From Stentor roeselii (Eukaryota; Ciliophora; Heterotrichea; Heterotrichida; Stentoridae), in contig RSEH01000165.1 in NCBI GenBank assembly GCA_006503475.1, positions 44,380 through 108,379 of the forward strand: a stretch of 64,000 bases of DNA, in the 5' to 3' direction. The notes under the pieces were generated by a model. It searched no databases, was not told the origin of the DNA, and saw only the letters and a list, made by a program, of their open reading frames with translations. Position numbers and translations under genes: made by a program. Positions 54,367-63,706 of this stretch are shown one piece after another (positions within the stretch are counted from its first letter, which is position 1; each line of letters opens with the position of its first letter).

Positions 54367-57048
54367 TTAGAAGTTAGCGTCCCAATCCAAAGGGATGGTG
54401 AGTCGATACTCATCAAGTTCCGGGTCATTGATTTCAATGGGACTACTGGCGCTGTCTGCAGATTCACGTTCAATCAAGTCTTGATTTTCATCAACCATAT
54501 CCTCGTCAATATCATCAAGTGGTTCACCGACATCAGGAGTGTAAGGTGCATTCAACGTGAGTTTCAACAGTCCATCCCAATCAAAGCCATTAAACCAGTC
54601 ATTTCTTTTCAGACTTTCAATTCCGCCAGTGCATCGAAACTCAGGGAACTTGTTAAGCAGCTGCTGCACAATGAACTGTTGAGCGGCTTCACTGGGCTGT
54701 TCGATATCCGAAGGGAAAATGATGCGATACTCAAGGATAGCTTCGTAGATATCATAAGGGTCTTCGAAGTCCTCGCCGAAAGGAACACTTCCGCAAAGAA
54801 ACTCGAACAAGCAGATGCCCAAAGACCAGACGTCTGCATTTTTGTTGTAGCCTTTTCCCACTATCGCCTCAGGAGCCATGTAATGAGGAGACCCGATCAG
54901 GGTGTAAGTCCGGCCTTTGTGGATTTTCGCGGAGCCGAAATCAATGAGTTTGATGTAACCGTGAGTGTCGATCATTATGTTCGAAGGCTTCAGGTCACGG
55001 TAGATGATGTCTCGCTCGTGGAGGTACTGAAGCGCGAGGATGAGACTTCCGATGTAAAAAAGACAGTCGTTGTTTGAAAGAAGACCTACGTGCTTTAAGA
55101 TCGCGTTTAACTCCAGACCGTGAACGTACTCAAGCAAGAAGTAAATTCTTCGGGAGTCTTTGTAGGTCTTTACCAGCTTCATTATGAATGGACTGTCAAT
55201 CATTCGGAGAATTTCTCGCTCTTGCTAAGTAGCCTTTACCTGGATGTGCTCCTGAATCACTAATACGTTGATTTTCCGTCGGGGTAAGACTTTCAAAGCG
55301 TAGAGCTTTTTTGTGTTTTTTACTCGGACTAAGTACACCCTGGCGTAGACACCTTTTCCGAGACGTTTGATGACTTCCAAGTCGTGCAACTGGGCTTTTT
55401 CGTCTTGCATGTTTATTCGGTCGAATAGTTGTTGCTTCATTTTTTCGTTTAGGATGTTTATGAAGTTGTTCTTTGAGATTATCCAGAGTGAAGCGTTGCC
55501 GTCGGCTACACATGATGCTGAGGTCGTGCTTTCACTTAGGATTCCTCGCTCCCCCACATAGTCATGTTTGCATATTGTTCGCACTATCTGATTATTTTTT
55601 AGAACATTTATTTTACCTCTTTTGACGATGTAAAGATTATCACAGAATGTGCCTTCCTTGAAAATTATTTCTCCGTCTCGGTATTTTTTTATATCTATCA
55701 TTGAGAACAGGTCTTTCAAAGTCTTCGAATCTAAACTACTGAAAAGATAAACTCTTCTAAGTACATTCATAGCATTATTCTCCCTGACAACTTCTTTATA
55801 CTTGCCTCCAATAGCATTTTCGAATTTATACTTGGTAAGTTCTCCTATTTTGACATCACATCCGGCGATCATATCATCCTCATACCGTGCCTGGTCCTGG
55901 TTGCTAAGAGTGACGAAGTCATCTCCAATACAAGCTCCCTTCTCCGAAAACGGTAAAGAAGTCTTGGCATAATAAAGCCTTCCACTGATAATAATATAAA
56001 GGTTTGACTGGCAAAGTGACTGATTAGGTATAACAATATCTCCAGCTTTATAAGTCCTATATTCAAGATCCCTTAAAATGCCTTCCTTCTGGTCCTTGCT
56101 CAAAAAGTAGAGTTTGACAGATTTATTCAACGCTTCTAAAATCGTATTTTTTTCAATGATTTCAGTTAACTGGTTTCCAAGGGCCTTTTGCAGGTCATCC
56201 CTGCTGAGAACGACGCACTTGACGCCTCCTTCCATAGCGATGCAAGTGGCCTGCCTAGGAACCTTATAAAGCAAGGCCATTTCTCCGAAGAAGTCTCCTT
56301 TGCCGAGCCTCGCAAGTTCCATTTGTCCTTTTTTGACCTGCACGGTTCCTTCCCTGATGATATAAAGATTATTTCCTTCATCGCCTTCATTGATGATCTT
56401 CTGCCCAGCGAGGTGTTTTTCACTGACAAGAGAAGCTGCAAGTGAGTCCTTCTGTTGCGGGTTGAGAGGCTGGAGCAGATGAACTTTTTCCAGGAATTCT
56501 CTGTTTTGCTCATAAATCGTGGTGTTCATCTCTTCAATAACCCTTCTGAACGTCGCCCGGTCAATGCCCCACATGGCTGACTTTTCCAAGGTCCTGACAG
56601 TGGCTGCCCTGGGGTTGTCATGCAAAAGGGCCAACTCGCCGAAGCCTTCGCCTGCGTGGATCTTGCTCACTCGTTTGCCGTTGACCAGCACTTCAAGACT
56701 GCCGTATTTGACGACGTAGTAACTTTTACTTGTTCGGTCTTGCTCGAAGACTACTTTTCCGGCTTCGAACTTGTACAGCTGCATTGTGTCTGAAACTACA
56801 TCTTTGTCTTCTTCGGTTAGACTTGTGAATATGAAATGGTTGTTTAGGGCTTGCAGAATCGTTTCACGGTCTTCTTTTGGAACTTTTATGCCTACCTCGA
56901 TTTCAGCTGCTGAGGCCTCGATGTAGTTTTGGCTTTGGTGACGGCTTAAACGGCCACGGACTCCGCGCTGGACTTTTGGGTCTAGGTTGTTGGTGTCTTG
57001 GTTTTTTATTGTTTTGGGTACTTCCAGTTTCATGCAGCCGGTTCCCAT
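54367..57048 (-). CDS. PKG: cGMP-dependent protein kinase with four cyclic-nucleotide-binding domains
   Basis: Exons 57048-55240 and 55224-54367 encode about 888 residues. The N-terminus MGTGCMKLEV could be myristoylated and palmitoylated. Four cyclic-nucleotide-binding domains follow at roughly 68-170, 188-290, 308-410 and 430-530. The first two have complete binding cassettes (FGELALLHDNPRAATV, FGEMALLYKVPRQATC), the third is degenerate (IGDDFVTLSNQDQARY) and the fourth is partial (VGERGILSESTTSASC). The kinase domain has GKGVYARVY, ALKVL, YRDLKPSN and DFGSAK; the gatekeeper position in FLLEYV appears to be Leu. The C-terminal tail DWDANF is the usual PKG ending. This layout matches alveolate PKG, which controls calcium and motility in apicomplexans. 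Confidence 0.95.
55225..55239 (-). other. 15-nt intron (PKG gene)
   Basis: On the coding strand GTAAAGGCTACTTAG, phase 0. It contains the only stop between the ATP-binding lysine region and the rest of the kinase domain; splicing joins IQEHIQ to QEREILRMI, restoring helix C. Confidence 0.96.
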
Positions 57049-57349
57049 TAGAATTAATTGTTGGAGGATTAAATGTAAGTCTGGATTAAAAGTGAATTAG
57101 AAAGTGATGCTTTATTATATATTTTTATATTTTTTGAAAGGATTTAAAGAATTACTTTTTCAGAGGAATTGAGTTAATTTAGATTATCGTTATTTCATTG
57201 ATTTATTGATAGAATAAATTCAGAACACTTAATCACTTCTTTTTCTTACTTTTACCAAGAACTTTTTTTAGCTGTAATAGAACCTAGATCATTATAAATA
57301 AAACTTTTATACTCCTAAGACAAAGAATCTACTTATTCAGGGAGAACTC
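57049..57349. other. Intergenic gap of about 300 bp
   Basis: AT-rich sequence between two genes on the minus strand. I see no frame or RNA gene. The right half is A/C-rich. Confidence 0.5.
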
Positions 57350-57835
57350 TTAGTTCCCATGGTTAAGTATGTTAAGTTTGCTGTAGTTAATCTTTTTCAA
57401 TATCGCAACAGACTCTTTATACTTTGCCTTGTTTATGAAATCATGGAATGACAAATTGTGGTTTGTTACAATATTGACGTTGACATTGGTGCCGATATCC
57501 AAGATCGCATTAACAATATCCAATTTCCCTGCCTTCATCGCCACAAAAATAGGAGGACATCCGTAATAATCCAAAGCATTGATATCAGCTCCAGAGTCAA
57601 TCAGATAAGCCACAAGACGCTTATCTGAGAACTCAGCTGCTAGATGCAAAACAGTTCTTCCCATAAAAGAAGGCATTTTGTACTTGATGTCGAAGCAGGT
57701 TTGGATGAATTGCTTGATTTCGTCTTGTTTGTTTAGTTTAAATGCAGCGTATATTTCGAACTGGTACTTTTTGCTGTCTTTTGTTTGAATCAGTTTTTGT
57801 TTATCGGTATCTGGTCTGGTTTCTGAGCAACCCAT
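57350..57835 (-). CDS. Short ankyrin-repeat protein with N-terminal acylation motif
   Basis: The 161-residue protein begins MGCSETRPDTDK, which fits myristoylation at Gly2 and palmitoylation at Cys3. Ankyrin repeats cover about 58-130 (MGRTVLHLAAEFSDKRLV, YLIDSGADINALDYYG, PIFVAMKAGKLDIVNAIL). It is too small to be a channel and is likely a membrane-attached adaptor. The neighbouring small gene encodes a similar MGC N-terminus. Confidence 0.85.
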   Translation of the reverse strand: MGCSETRPDTDKQKLIQTKDSKKYQFEIYAAFKLNKQDEIKQFIQTCFDIKYKMPSFMGRTVLHLAAEFSDKRLVAYLIDSGADINALDYYGCPPIFVAMKAGKLDIVNAILDIGTNVNVNIVTNHNLSFHDFINKAKYKESVAILKKINYSKLNILNHGN

Positions 57836-58252
57836 TGGATTATATTTGATTTCATATTAGTTAAAATTTAAGATTTCACTGGATGAGAAGAGATTACTGG
57901 AAGTGGGATTCAAGATTAAATGGAATTGGTCGGGAGTGATTTTTAAATTTTAATGAATAGTTATGATTAGGATTTTTTCATTAAGGACATGATTTTATTA
58001 TAAATTTTTTTGATAAAGGTTTTCATTCAGAGCTTGACGGTAAACTAAATCAATTTTTTTACATGTCTTGCAAATTTTTGCTTTATTATTTAGATCGAAA
58101 ATGGTCTAGAATCCATATTAAAGGCTGTTTAAGACTAAATTGAAATTTTTATGTTTTGGAAAGATGACAATTATATTAAACGATACTCAACTAACTCAAT
58201 CTTGGAGTTGATGAGAAGGTGCATCTGTAATAAGATTTTTTGAATTTTTGTT
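57836..58252. other. Intergenic gap of about 417 bp
   Basis: AT-rich with no credible frame. The left half is G/T-rich, as is usual upstream (3' on the plus strand) of minus-strand gene starts here. Confidence 0.5.
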
Positions 58253-58429
58253 TTATGAGTGAGTCTCCGAAATTTCATACTCAGGAGGAACTTCATCAAT
58301 AGCTTTAAGCCCACACCTGTTATACTTAATTATGATATGATTATATTTCAAATGAATCCTTGAAAGTGATCTTGTTGTCGAATCACTTTTTTCTCTTCTA
58401 GTAAAACTTTTCGAATTTGCACAACCCAT
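58253..58429 (-). CDS. 58-residue protein with MGCANSK acylation motif
   Basis: This small frame runs from ATG at 58429 to TAA at 58253-58255. The product begins MGCANSKSFTRREKSDS, a strong match to a dual myristoyl-palmitoyl N-terminus followed by a basic Ser-rich stretch. The middle reads HLKYNHIIIKYNRCGLK and the end is PPEYEISETHS. It is too short for standard gene calling, but codon use, the motif and the neighbouring MGC protein at 57350-57835 support it. The function is unknown; a small membrane-anchored peptide is the simplest reading. No homologue is known to me. Confidence 0.6.
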   Translation of the reverse strand: MGCANSKSFTRREKSDSTTRSLSRIHLKYNHIIIKYNRCGLKAIDEVPPEYEISETHS

Positions 58430-58831
58430 TTTATTTGGTTATTCAAAACTACTGTACAATCTGTCAGTATAATCATGAAATTTACAAGATGTTTTGATAA
58501 AATAATTACTATATTCATAATCAAGTAATTCTTGATTTTTTGAAGTAGAAAAATTATTTAATATGAAAGAGAGTAAATTTCACATCTATGCATGAAAATT
58601 TAACGAAAATTCATAAAACTCGAAAATTAATTAGCTTTATATTGAGGATTTTTGCGATTTGAATATAAATAATCTAGAGCAAATTAGTAATAGTGATTTT
58701 AATGTAGTAAAGAATATATATAAAGTGATAAAATCAGGTTCATGGAATATTCTTAAGCTAATAGATTCAACGATATAATTCAAGATATTTATTTGATGTT
58801 AGTGTTGAGTCAAATATATAACAAATAGGAT
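58430..58831. other. Intergenic gap of about 400 bp
   Basis: Very AT-rich, with no frame or RNA gene recognised. It includes the presumed promoter of the small MGC gene and the 3' flank of the sirtuin gene. Confidence 0.5.
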
Positions 58832-60109
58832 TTAAAAATAAGAGAGTAAGGTTATAATATAATAGATGAAAACGCAAATAATAAACAAAGTAACAGCTTT
58901 GCCCTTTGGTTTTTCAGGTGCCTTTAAGCATAAAGTGTCAAGTCTTTCAACGCTTTCCCACTTTTTAGCAATTGGATCAAAGACCATGTGATAAACGACT
59001 GTATGCATGTTATTTGTATTCAAGCTAATATTTAAAGCACTTTCTCCATAGTGACCTTGGAACCTAAGTGTGAGTTTATAAGATCCAGTAATCTCATCAT
59101 CCAAATACATCATTGAGCTTCCCTTAAGTTCTGCCCAACTATTTCCCTTAGCAACAACAATAGAAGTGAATAAAGAATAAGGGCATCCATCAAGATCAAC
59201 ACCCAAGAATCTAAGACAATCATATTCATTCCCATCAACAATTTCAACCCCTTTAGTGACTTTGAGTCTTCTGTTAAGTTTAAACTGAGGTATTCCAAAA
59301 TTGAGTTTTTCCATGAGCATCTGAATGACAGTATCACAAAAAGCATGTATTTTCAAATCAGCATATTGATCCAAAGGAGTTTTTTGCAAGTTGACAATCA
59401 CCAGCCTACCCCCTCGATCACTGACAGTTTTAGGCATATCAGCAGCAGGTCTAACAGTTAAACTGCTTCCCATAGCAAGACACAAGTCAGCTTTTTCAGA
59501 ATGTTCGAATGCATTTCTAAGAACTACCGGGTCCAAACTATCTCCAAAGTTAATGATACTGTCAACAAGAGTCCCTTTGCAGTTGCGATCATCACAAAGC
59601 CTTCCAGTTTGATGATCATGCACGTCTGTCGCAGTGCGGACAGTGAAATCCCTCATGTACTCTTTTTTGCACTTCAAGCACTTTTCAAGGTTCGTGTTTC
59701 CGTGGACTTCTGCTAGTTTCTGCGAAGGGATTCCACTTCTTCGATGAAGACCGTCCGTGTTTTGGCTTATCAGGTACTTCATGAGTCCTTCTTCCATTAG
59801 TCTCAGTAACGCCATGTGGGTTGGACTTGGAATCGCTTTAGACATCTCGCCTCGAATGTTTGGCCTACTGGATGCTAGTCCATTCGCTTTTAGCTCCCAA
59901 CAGCCTGGACCTGTCGGAAGAATTGTTTTCAGACCTGAACGGAAATCAGGAATTCCTGCAGATGTTGAAATACCGGCTCCTGTAAAACTGATGAAGTGCT
60001 TTGATTCAAGGATCCATGATGCTAGTTGGCTTACTTTTGCTTCTAAATCTTCTGGTGAGTCAAAGTACTCTTTTTTCTGATCTTCTGATTTTAATGCAGT
60101 GTTCGCCAT
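58832..60109 (-). CDS. Sirtuin (SIR2 family, SIRT6/7-like) with C-terminal membrane helix
   Basis: This 425-residue NAD-dependent deacylase has the Rossmann start FTGAGISTSAGIPDFRSG (about 42-59), SQNTDGLHRRSG (about 115-126) and the catalytic His136 in EVHGN. Zinc ligands are Cys144, Cys147, Cys172 and Cys177. The NAD motif is MGSSLTVRPAADMP, followed by LVIVNLQKTPLD. The order and the LVDSIINFGDSLD segment favour the SIRT6/7 class. After the sirtuin domain (to about 275) a beta-rich extension of some 130 residues follows. The protein ends with a hydrophobic helix, AVTLFIICVFIYYIITLLSY, that looks like a tail anchor. No GT-AG intron could remove it. A membrane-anchored class IV-type sirtuin would be unusual. 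Confidence 0.9.
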   Translation of the reverse strand: MANTALKSEDQKKEYFDSPEDLEAKVSQLASWILESKHFISFTGAGISTSAGIPDFRSGLKTILPTGPGCWELKANGLASSRPNIRGEMSKAIPSPTHMALLRLMEEGLMKYLISQNTDGLHRRSGIPSQKLAEVHGNTNLEKCLKCKKEYMRDFTVRTATDVHDHQTGRLCDDRNCKGTLVDSIINFGDSLDPVVLRNAFEHSEKADLCLAMGSSLTVRPAADMPKTVSDRGGRLVIVNLQKTPLDQYADLKIHAFCDTVIQMLMEKLNFGIPQFKLNRRLKVTKGVEIVDGNEYDCLRFLGVDLDGCPYSLFTSIVVAKGNSWAELKGSSMMYLDDEITGSYKLTLRFQGHYGESALNISLNTNNMHTVVYHMVFDPIAKKWESVERLDTLCLKAPEKPKGKAVTLFIICVFIYYIITLLSYF

Positions 60110-61959
60110 TTATAGAAAGGTGGATAATTAAGTTCTAGTTTAGTTGTGTAGAACTAGATAAATTTTAGGGTTTTAATTATTGATATTCAATGATTTTAAT
60201 GAACTTAAGATAATTTTTATTTTAATTATTAGAGTGTTGATATGCTTAAAATTTATTGTTAAGAGTTTTATTATATCGGAATTAAGAATGAGATTAGTTT
60301 GATATTTAAGTATATCTTTGTGATTTAATATTTAAATTTGGTCTGATGAATAACTACTTATTTTAAGTTATGAACTATTAAAGTGTTGAATGATTTAATT
60401 GGTATAACTATGAAAATAATCCATGAAAGACTTAAGGCTGCTGAACTATTAACAATATAATTTCATAAGAATTAATTTCTGCAATTTTAGATAAATTAGC
60501 TATTCCTTAAGTTTATGTTTGAGTATTCATCACTTAATCAATTTGTATTAATAAGTCATCTTTTATGGTTTTCGTACTCTTTTAAGTAAAAAACAACAGC
60601 ATTTTTTCAAATCTTCAAATTTTCCCACTCAAATAGCCCATCCAACGTTCTAGAATCTTCAGGAGAAGTGGAGAATATAAGACACAGAAGTTTTTCAATT
60701 CATCGGAGGTTCTTCGTTATCGCTTTGTTTTTTGCTGAGCGATCACATATTATGGCTATTTACCGACATGGTAACAAATTCGAAAATGTAATTTCGAGGA
60801 TTTAAGGCTTTTCCAAGTTACTAGATATCATGAACTCAAAAAAATAAATTAGTTTGGTAAATCTCTTACTTATCAGTTAAATCTGTCATTGATTATATAT
60901 GGGTTTGGAGTTTTTCATATGTATTTTAGTTCTCTATAGACTAATGATTGGCTGGGTCAACTTTAACACTCTTTCTTATATATTTTTTCCTAGTCCTGCT
61001 GACTTTTGTGAAACTTTTATGGATAGTAAAATTGTCAGTTATTTTAATATCATTAAATAAGTTAATTCTAATTTTAAAATACTTATTTAATTGAAATCTA
61101 GAATAGTTTCTGTTGAAGAGCTATTGTAGAAGATGATGCTTGTATTTCGGGTATGGAAAAGTTAACGATGGTTAGATAAGTAGATTTTGATGGATCGCTG
61201 TTTAAATGCAATAGGCATCGGTGGTCCAGTCATCCAGATTGTAGAACAACCATATATTTAAAAGATCATCTTTAGAGCATATACTGAAGGAATTTAAAAT
61301 ATAGTGTCTTCACCGATGATCAAATGTCAACTTCACTTAGACGCTTGAGAAGTCATCTTGTCATTCCTCCGAAGGACGATATCTGATGTTTATCATGATT
61401 TCAACCACACTGTCTACACTTCAAACATCATCGATGACTCCAACGCTTTTTACACAGCTACTCTCTTGCACTTCTAGCCAAGCTCGTCAATTACAAATCA
61501 AAATGCAGAAATTATATATTGGAAAATCAGATCTTGCCCAACCTTTATCAGACATCAACAAAGAGAAAATTTATTTTAAAATATCATCCTCAGCCGAAAA
61601 TTGAATTTTCTATGATTAAGATTGCTTTGAGAAAGTCTAAAAATTCAATCAGCCCATGAGGGCTTTTCCGGGATCCTTAAAAAGTCATCGATTCTGCATC
61701 AAAAGCCCTAAACGACTGAGAAACTCTTCGAAAATTTACCAAAAAGTCTGCTTCAACAAAAAAAACTCTCACTTCTATAATCTTTAGATCAAGAAACTGC
61801 TTCAATCCATAAAAAAACAAAAAATTTCACATTCTCTCTTTTAAGAGATAGTAGAAATCACCGAAAATCACTTAGAAACGATCAAAGATAAGGTAAAACA
61901 GTGGAAAAGGAAAAATCTTTAAACAATTGAAAATGAATCAAGAATCCTCTGATGGATTG
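60110..61959. other. Gene-poor region, about 1.85 kb
   Basis: Mostly AT-rich sequence. A frame of 72 codons at 61386-61604 (plus) and Ser/Lys-rich traces to about 61950 may be the decayed 5' part of the WD40 gene that follows, but I cannot match them. No RNA gene was recognised. Confidence 0.5.
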
Positions 61960-63296
61960 ATGAAAAGTCTCGTTTTTCGTTAATAACATTGGAAAGATTA
62001 CTTCTATTTCTCTCAGCAAGTCTGAAATTTTATTTGTTTTCAGGTCTGAATACTTTACTATGAGAGTTTTCAACGTTTTGATAGAAGAATTGAATGTATT
62101 ATGATTATATCTGGGAATAATTTATGTGTTAAAATGAGCGATTCAGAAAAACTCGTGATTTCTGGTTCAGATGATAAAACAGTCAGGGTGGATTCAGCCT
62201 TAAAAAAATATTGAAAATCTTGAGGAATCATTATCAAAGGGTTAAATGATTTCCTTATCAGATGATGATAGGTATTCAATCAGTTCAGATGCTAATGAAA
62301 AAGCTTTCGTTTTAAAGCTGTCAGAAAATTTGATTATCTTAAAAGTGATTCTATCAGCTGACTAATCTAACCATTGTTCAACAGTCCAAGCACTTTTGTA
62401 TAAGATCGTAATAAAAGCTTGAAAACTAATTCGATTTTAAGATTGGATTTCAAAGAATTTTGCATATACATCTATCAGCTGTTTTACTCTTTGCAATTAG
62501 AGGAAGAATTCATTATTAGTGTTTAGATACCTTTATTTGATAATAGAAATATGGCTCAGCAAGATCATACAACTTCGGAAAATTTTTATCAAACCTAATC
62601 AATTTAAGGACGTTTATAGAGCTTCGGCTACATCCCAAAGTCAGTTTATTTATATCTCTTAGATAAAGAGATACAACTTTTACAAATCTTTAACCAATGC
62701 AAGGATGTTAAACTTATGCATTTAAAGAGCACACTTTATAATATCCATCCAGTATTTTTTTTATCCTCAATAACTCTATCGCATTTTATAAGATCCCTGA
62801 AGATGAATCGAGAGGTTTATATTTTTCATATTTCGACGCAATGGTTTCAATTACTTCCGATGACATTACTTTATTGCTATCCCATCATTTAAAACCGAGT
62901 TTTCCTTTTTAAATCGAACTGGTCAAAGTAATTTGGGAACTTCTAGGGCATAGCTGTAAAGTCACTAATCTTGTGATGAGTAAAAGCAACTAGAGTATTA
63001 TCTCGACTAATTCAAACGGCGAGCTGAAAGTATGGACTCTGGAAAAGGTTGCTTTGGTATCTTTTTTCATCCGTGAATCCAATAATTTTACTTGTAATGC
63101 TTTCAGAAAGAACTCTTTCACTTTGAGCTTAAATGATAAGACAGTCGCCTTGCACGGTCTTCAAGACTCTCTCGAGATCAGCAAGTTTGATATATGTCTA
63201 ACTATTTTGAAGAGTTTATTCATTTCACATGATGATTTTTTTTTAATTGGAAAAGAAAATAGACCTGGTAATCAAATTAACACATTGAAAAATAGG
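61960..63296 (+). pseudogene. Decayed WD40-repeat gene
   Basis: Pieces in different frames show WD40 repeats: KITSISLSKSEILFVF near 61990, LKMSDSEKLVISGSDDKTVR at about 62125-62190 and STNSNGELKVWTLEKV at about 63003-63050. An open stretch then runs to 63296 (LNDKTVALHGLQDSLEI). Many stops and frameshifts separate them. The style matches the WD40 part of the channel fusion at 16475-20113, so this may be a dead paralogue of it; the channel part is not visible. The limits are approximate. Confidence 0.72.
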
Positions 63297-63299
63297 TAA

Positions 63300-63706
63300 A
63301 ATTGAATTTATTTAAATGTTAAATAAATAAACTCATGAATATAGTGATCTCCTTTAAATAAACCCAACGCATGAATAGTCAGATAAATCGATTGAATAAT
63401 TATAATACCAGTGTTTGATTTCAGTAATCAGTTTAATTATCTAAAAATTAGGGAATACAAATAGAAGAACTTTAACCATGGAGCTAGTTTTGATTAAAAA
63501 TAAAAAAAATACAAATCAACACTTTTATAGGGTAATCATGAATTTCGAATATAATCATTTATACTTTTAATCAGCGAAACAATCGTGTCGTACTAAGAAT
63601 TTATTTTTAAGGTTTAATATCCGAAAGCTCGACTGCTGAGAAACATTTTCAAATCTACTTAATACAGGAAAAAATTAAATTGAAAAAAAGAGATTTCTAA
63701 ACTAAT
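63300..63706. other. Intergenic gap of about 400 bp
   Basis: AT-rich sequence with no frame or RNA gene recognised, between the WD40 relic and the 3' end of the last gene. Confidence 0.5.

Noticed and set aside
58840-58905. A hidden intron that would remove the hydrophobic tail of the sirtuin
   Set aside because: No GT...AG segment of 15-16 nt occurs on the coding strand there.
61386-61604. A 72-codon frame as a small gene
   Set aside because: Ser/Thr-rich with no recognisable motif, flanked by decayed sequence; probably debris or chance.
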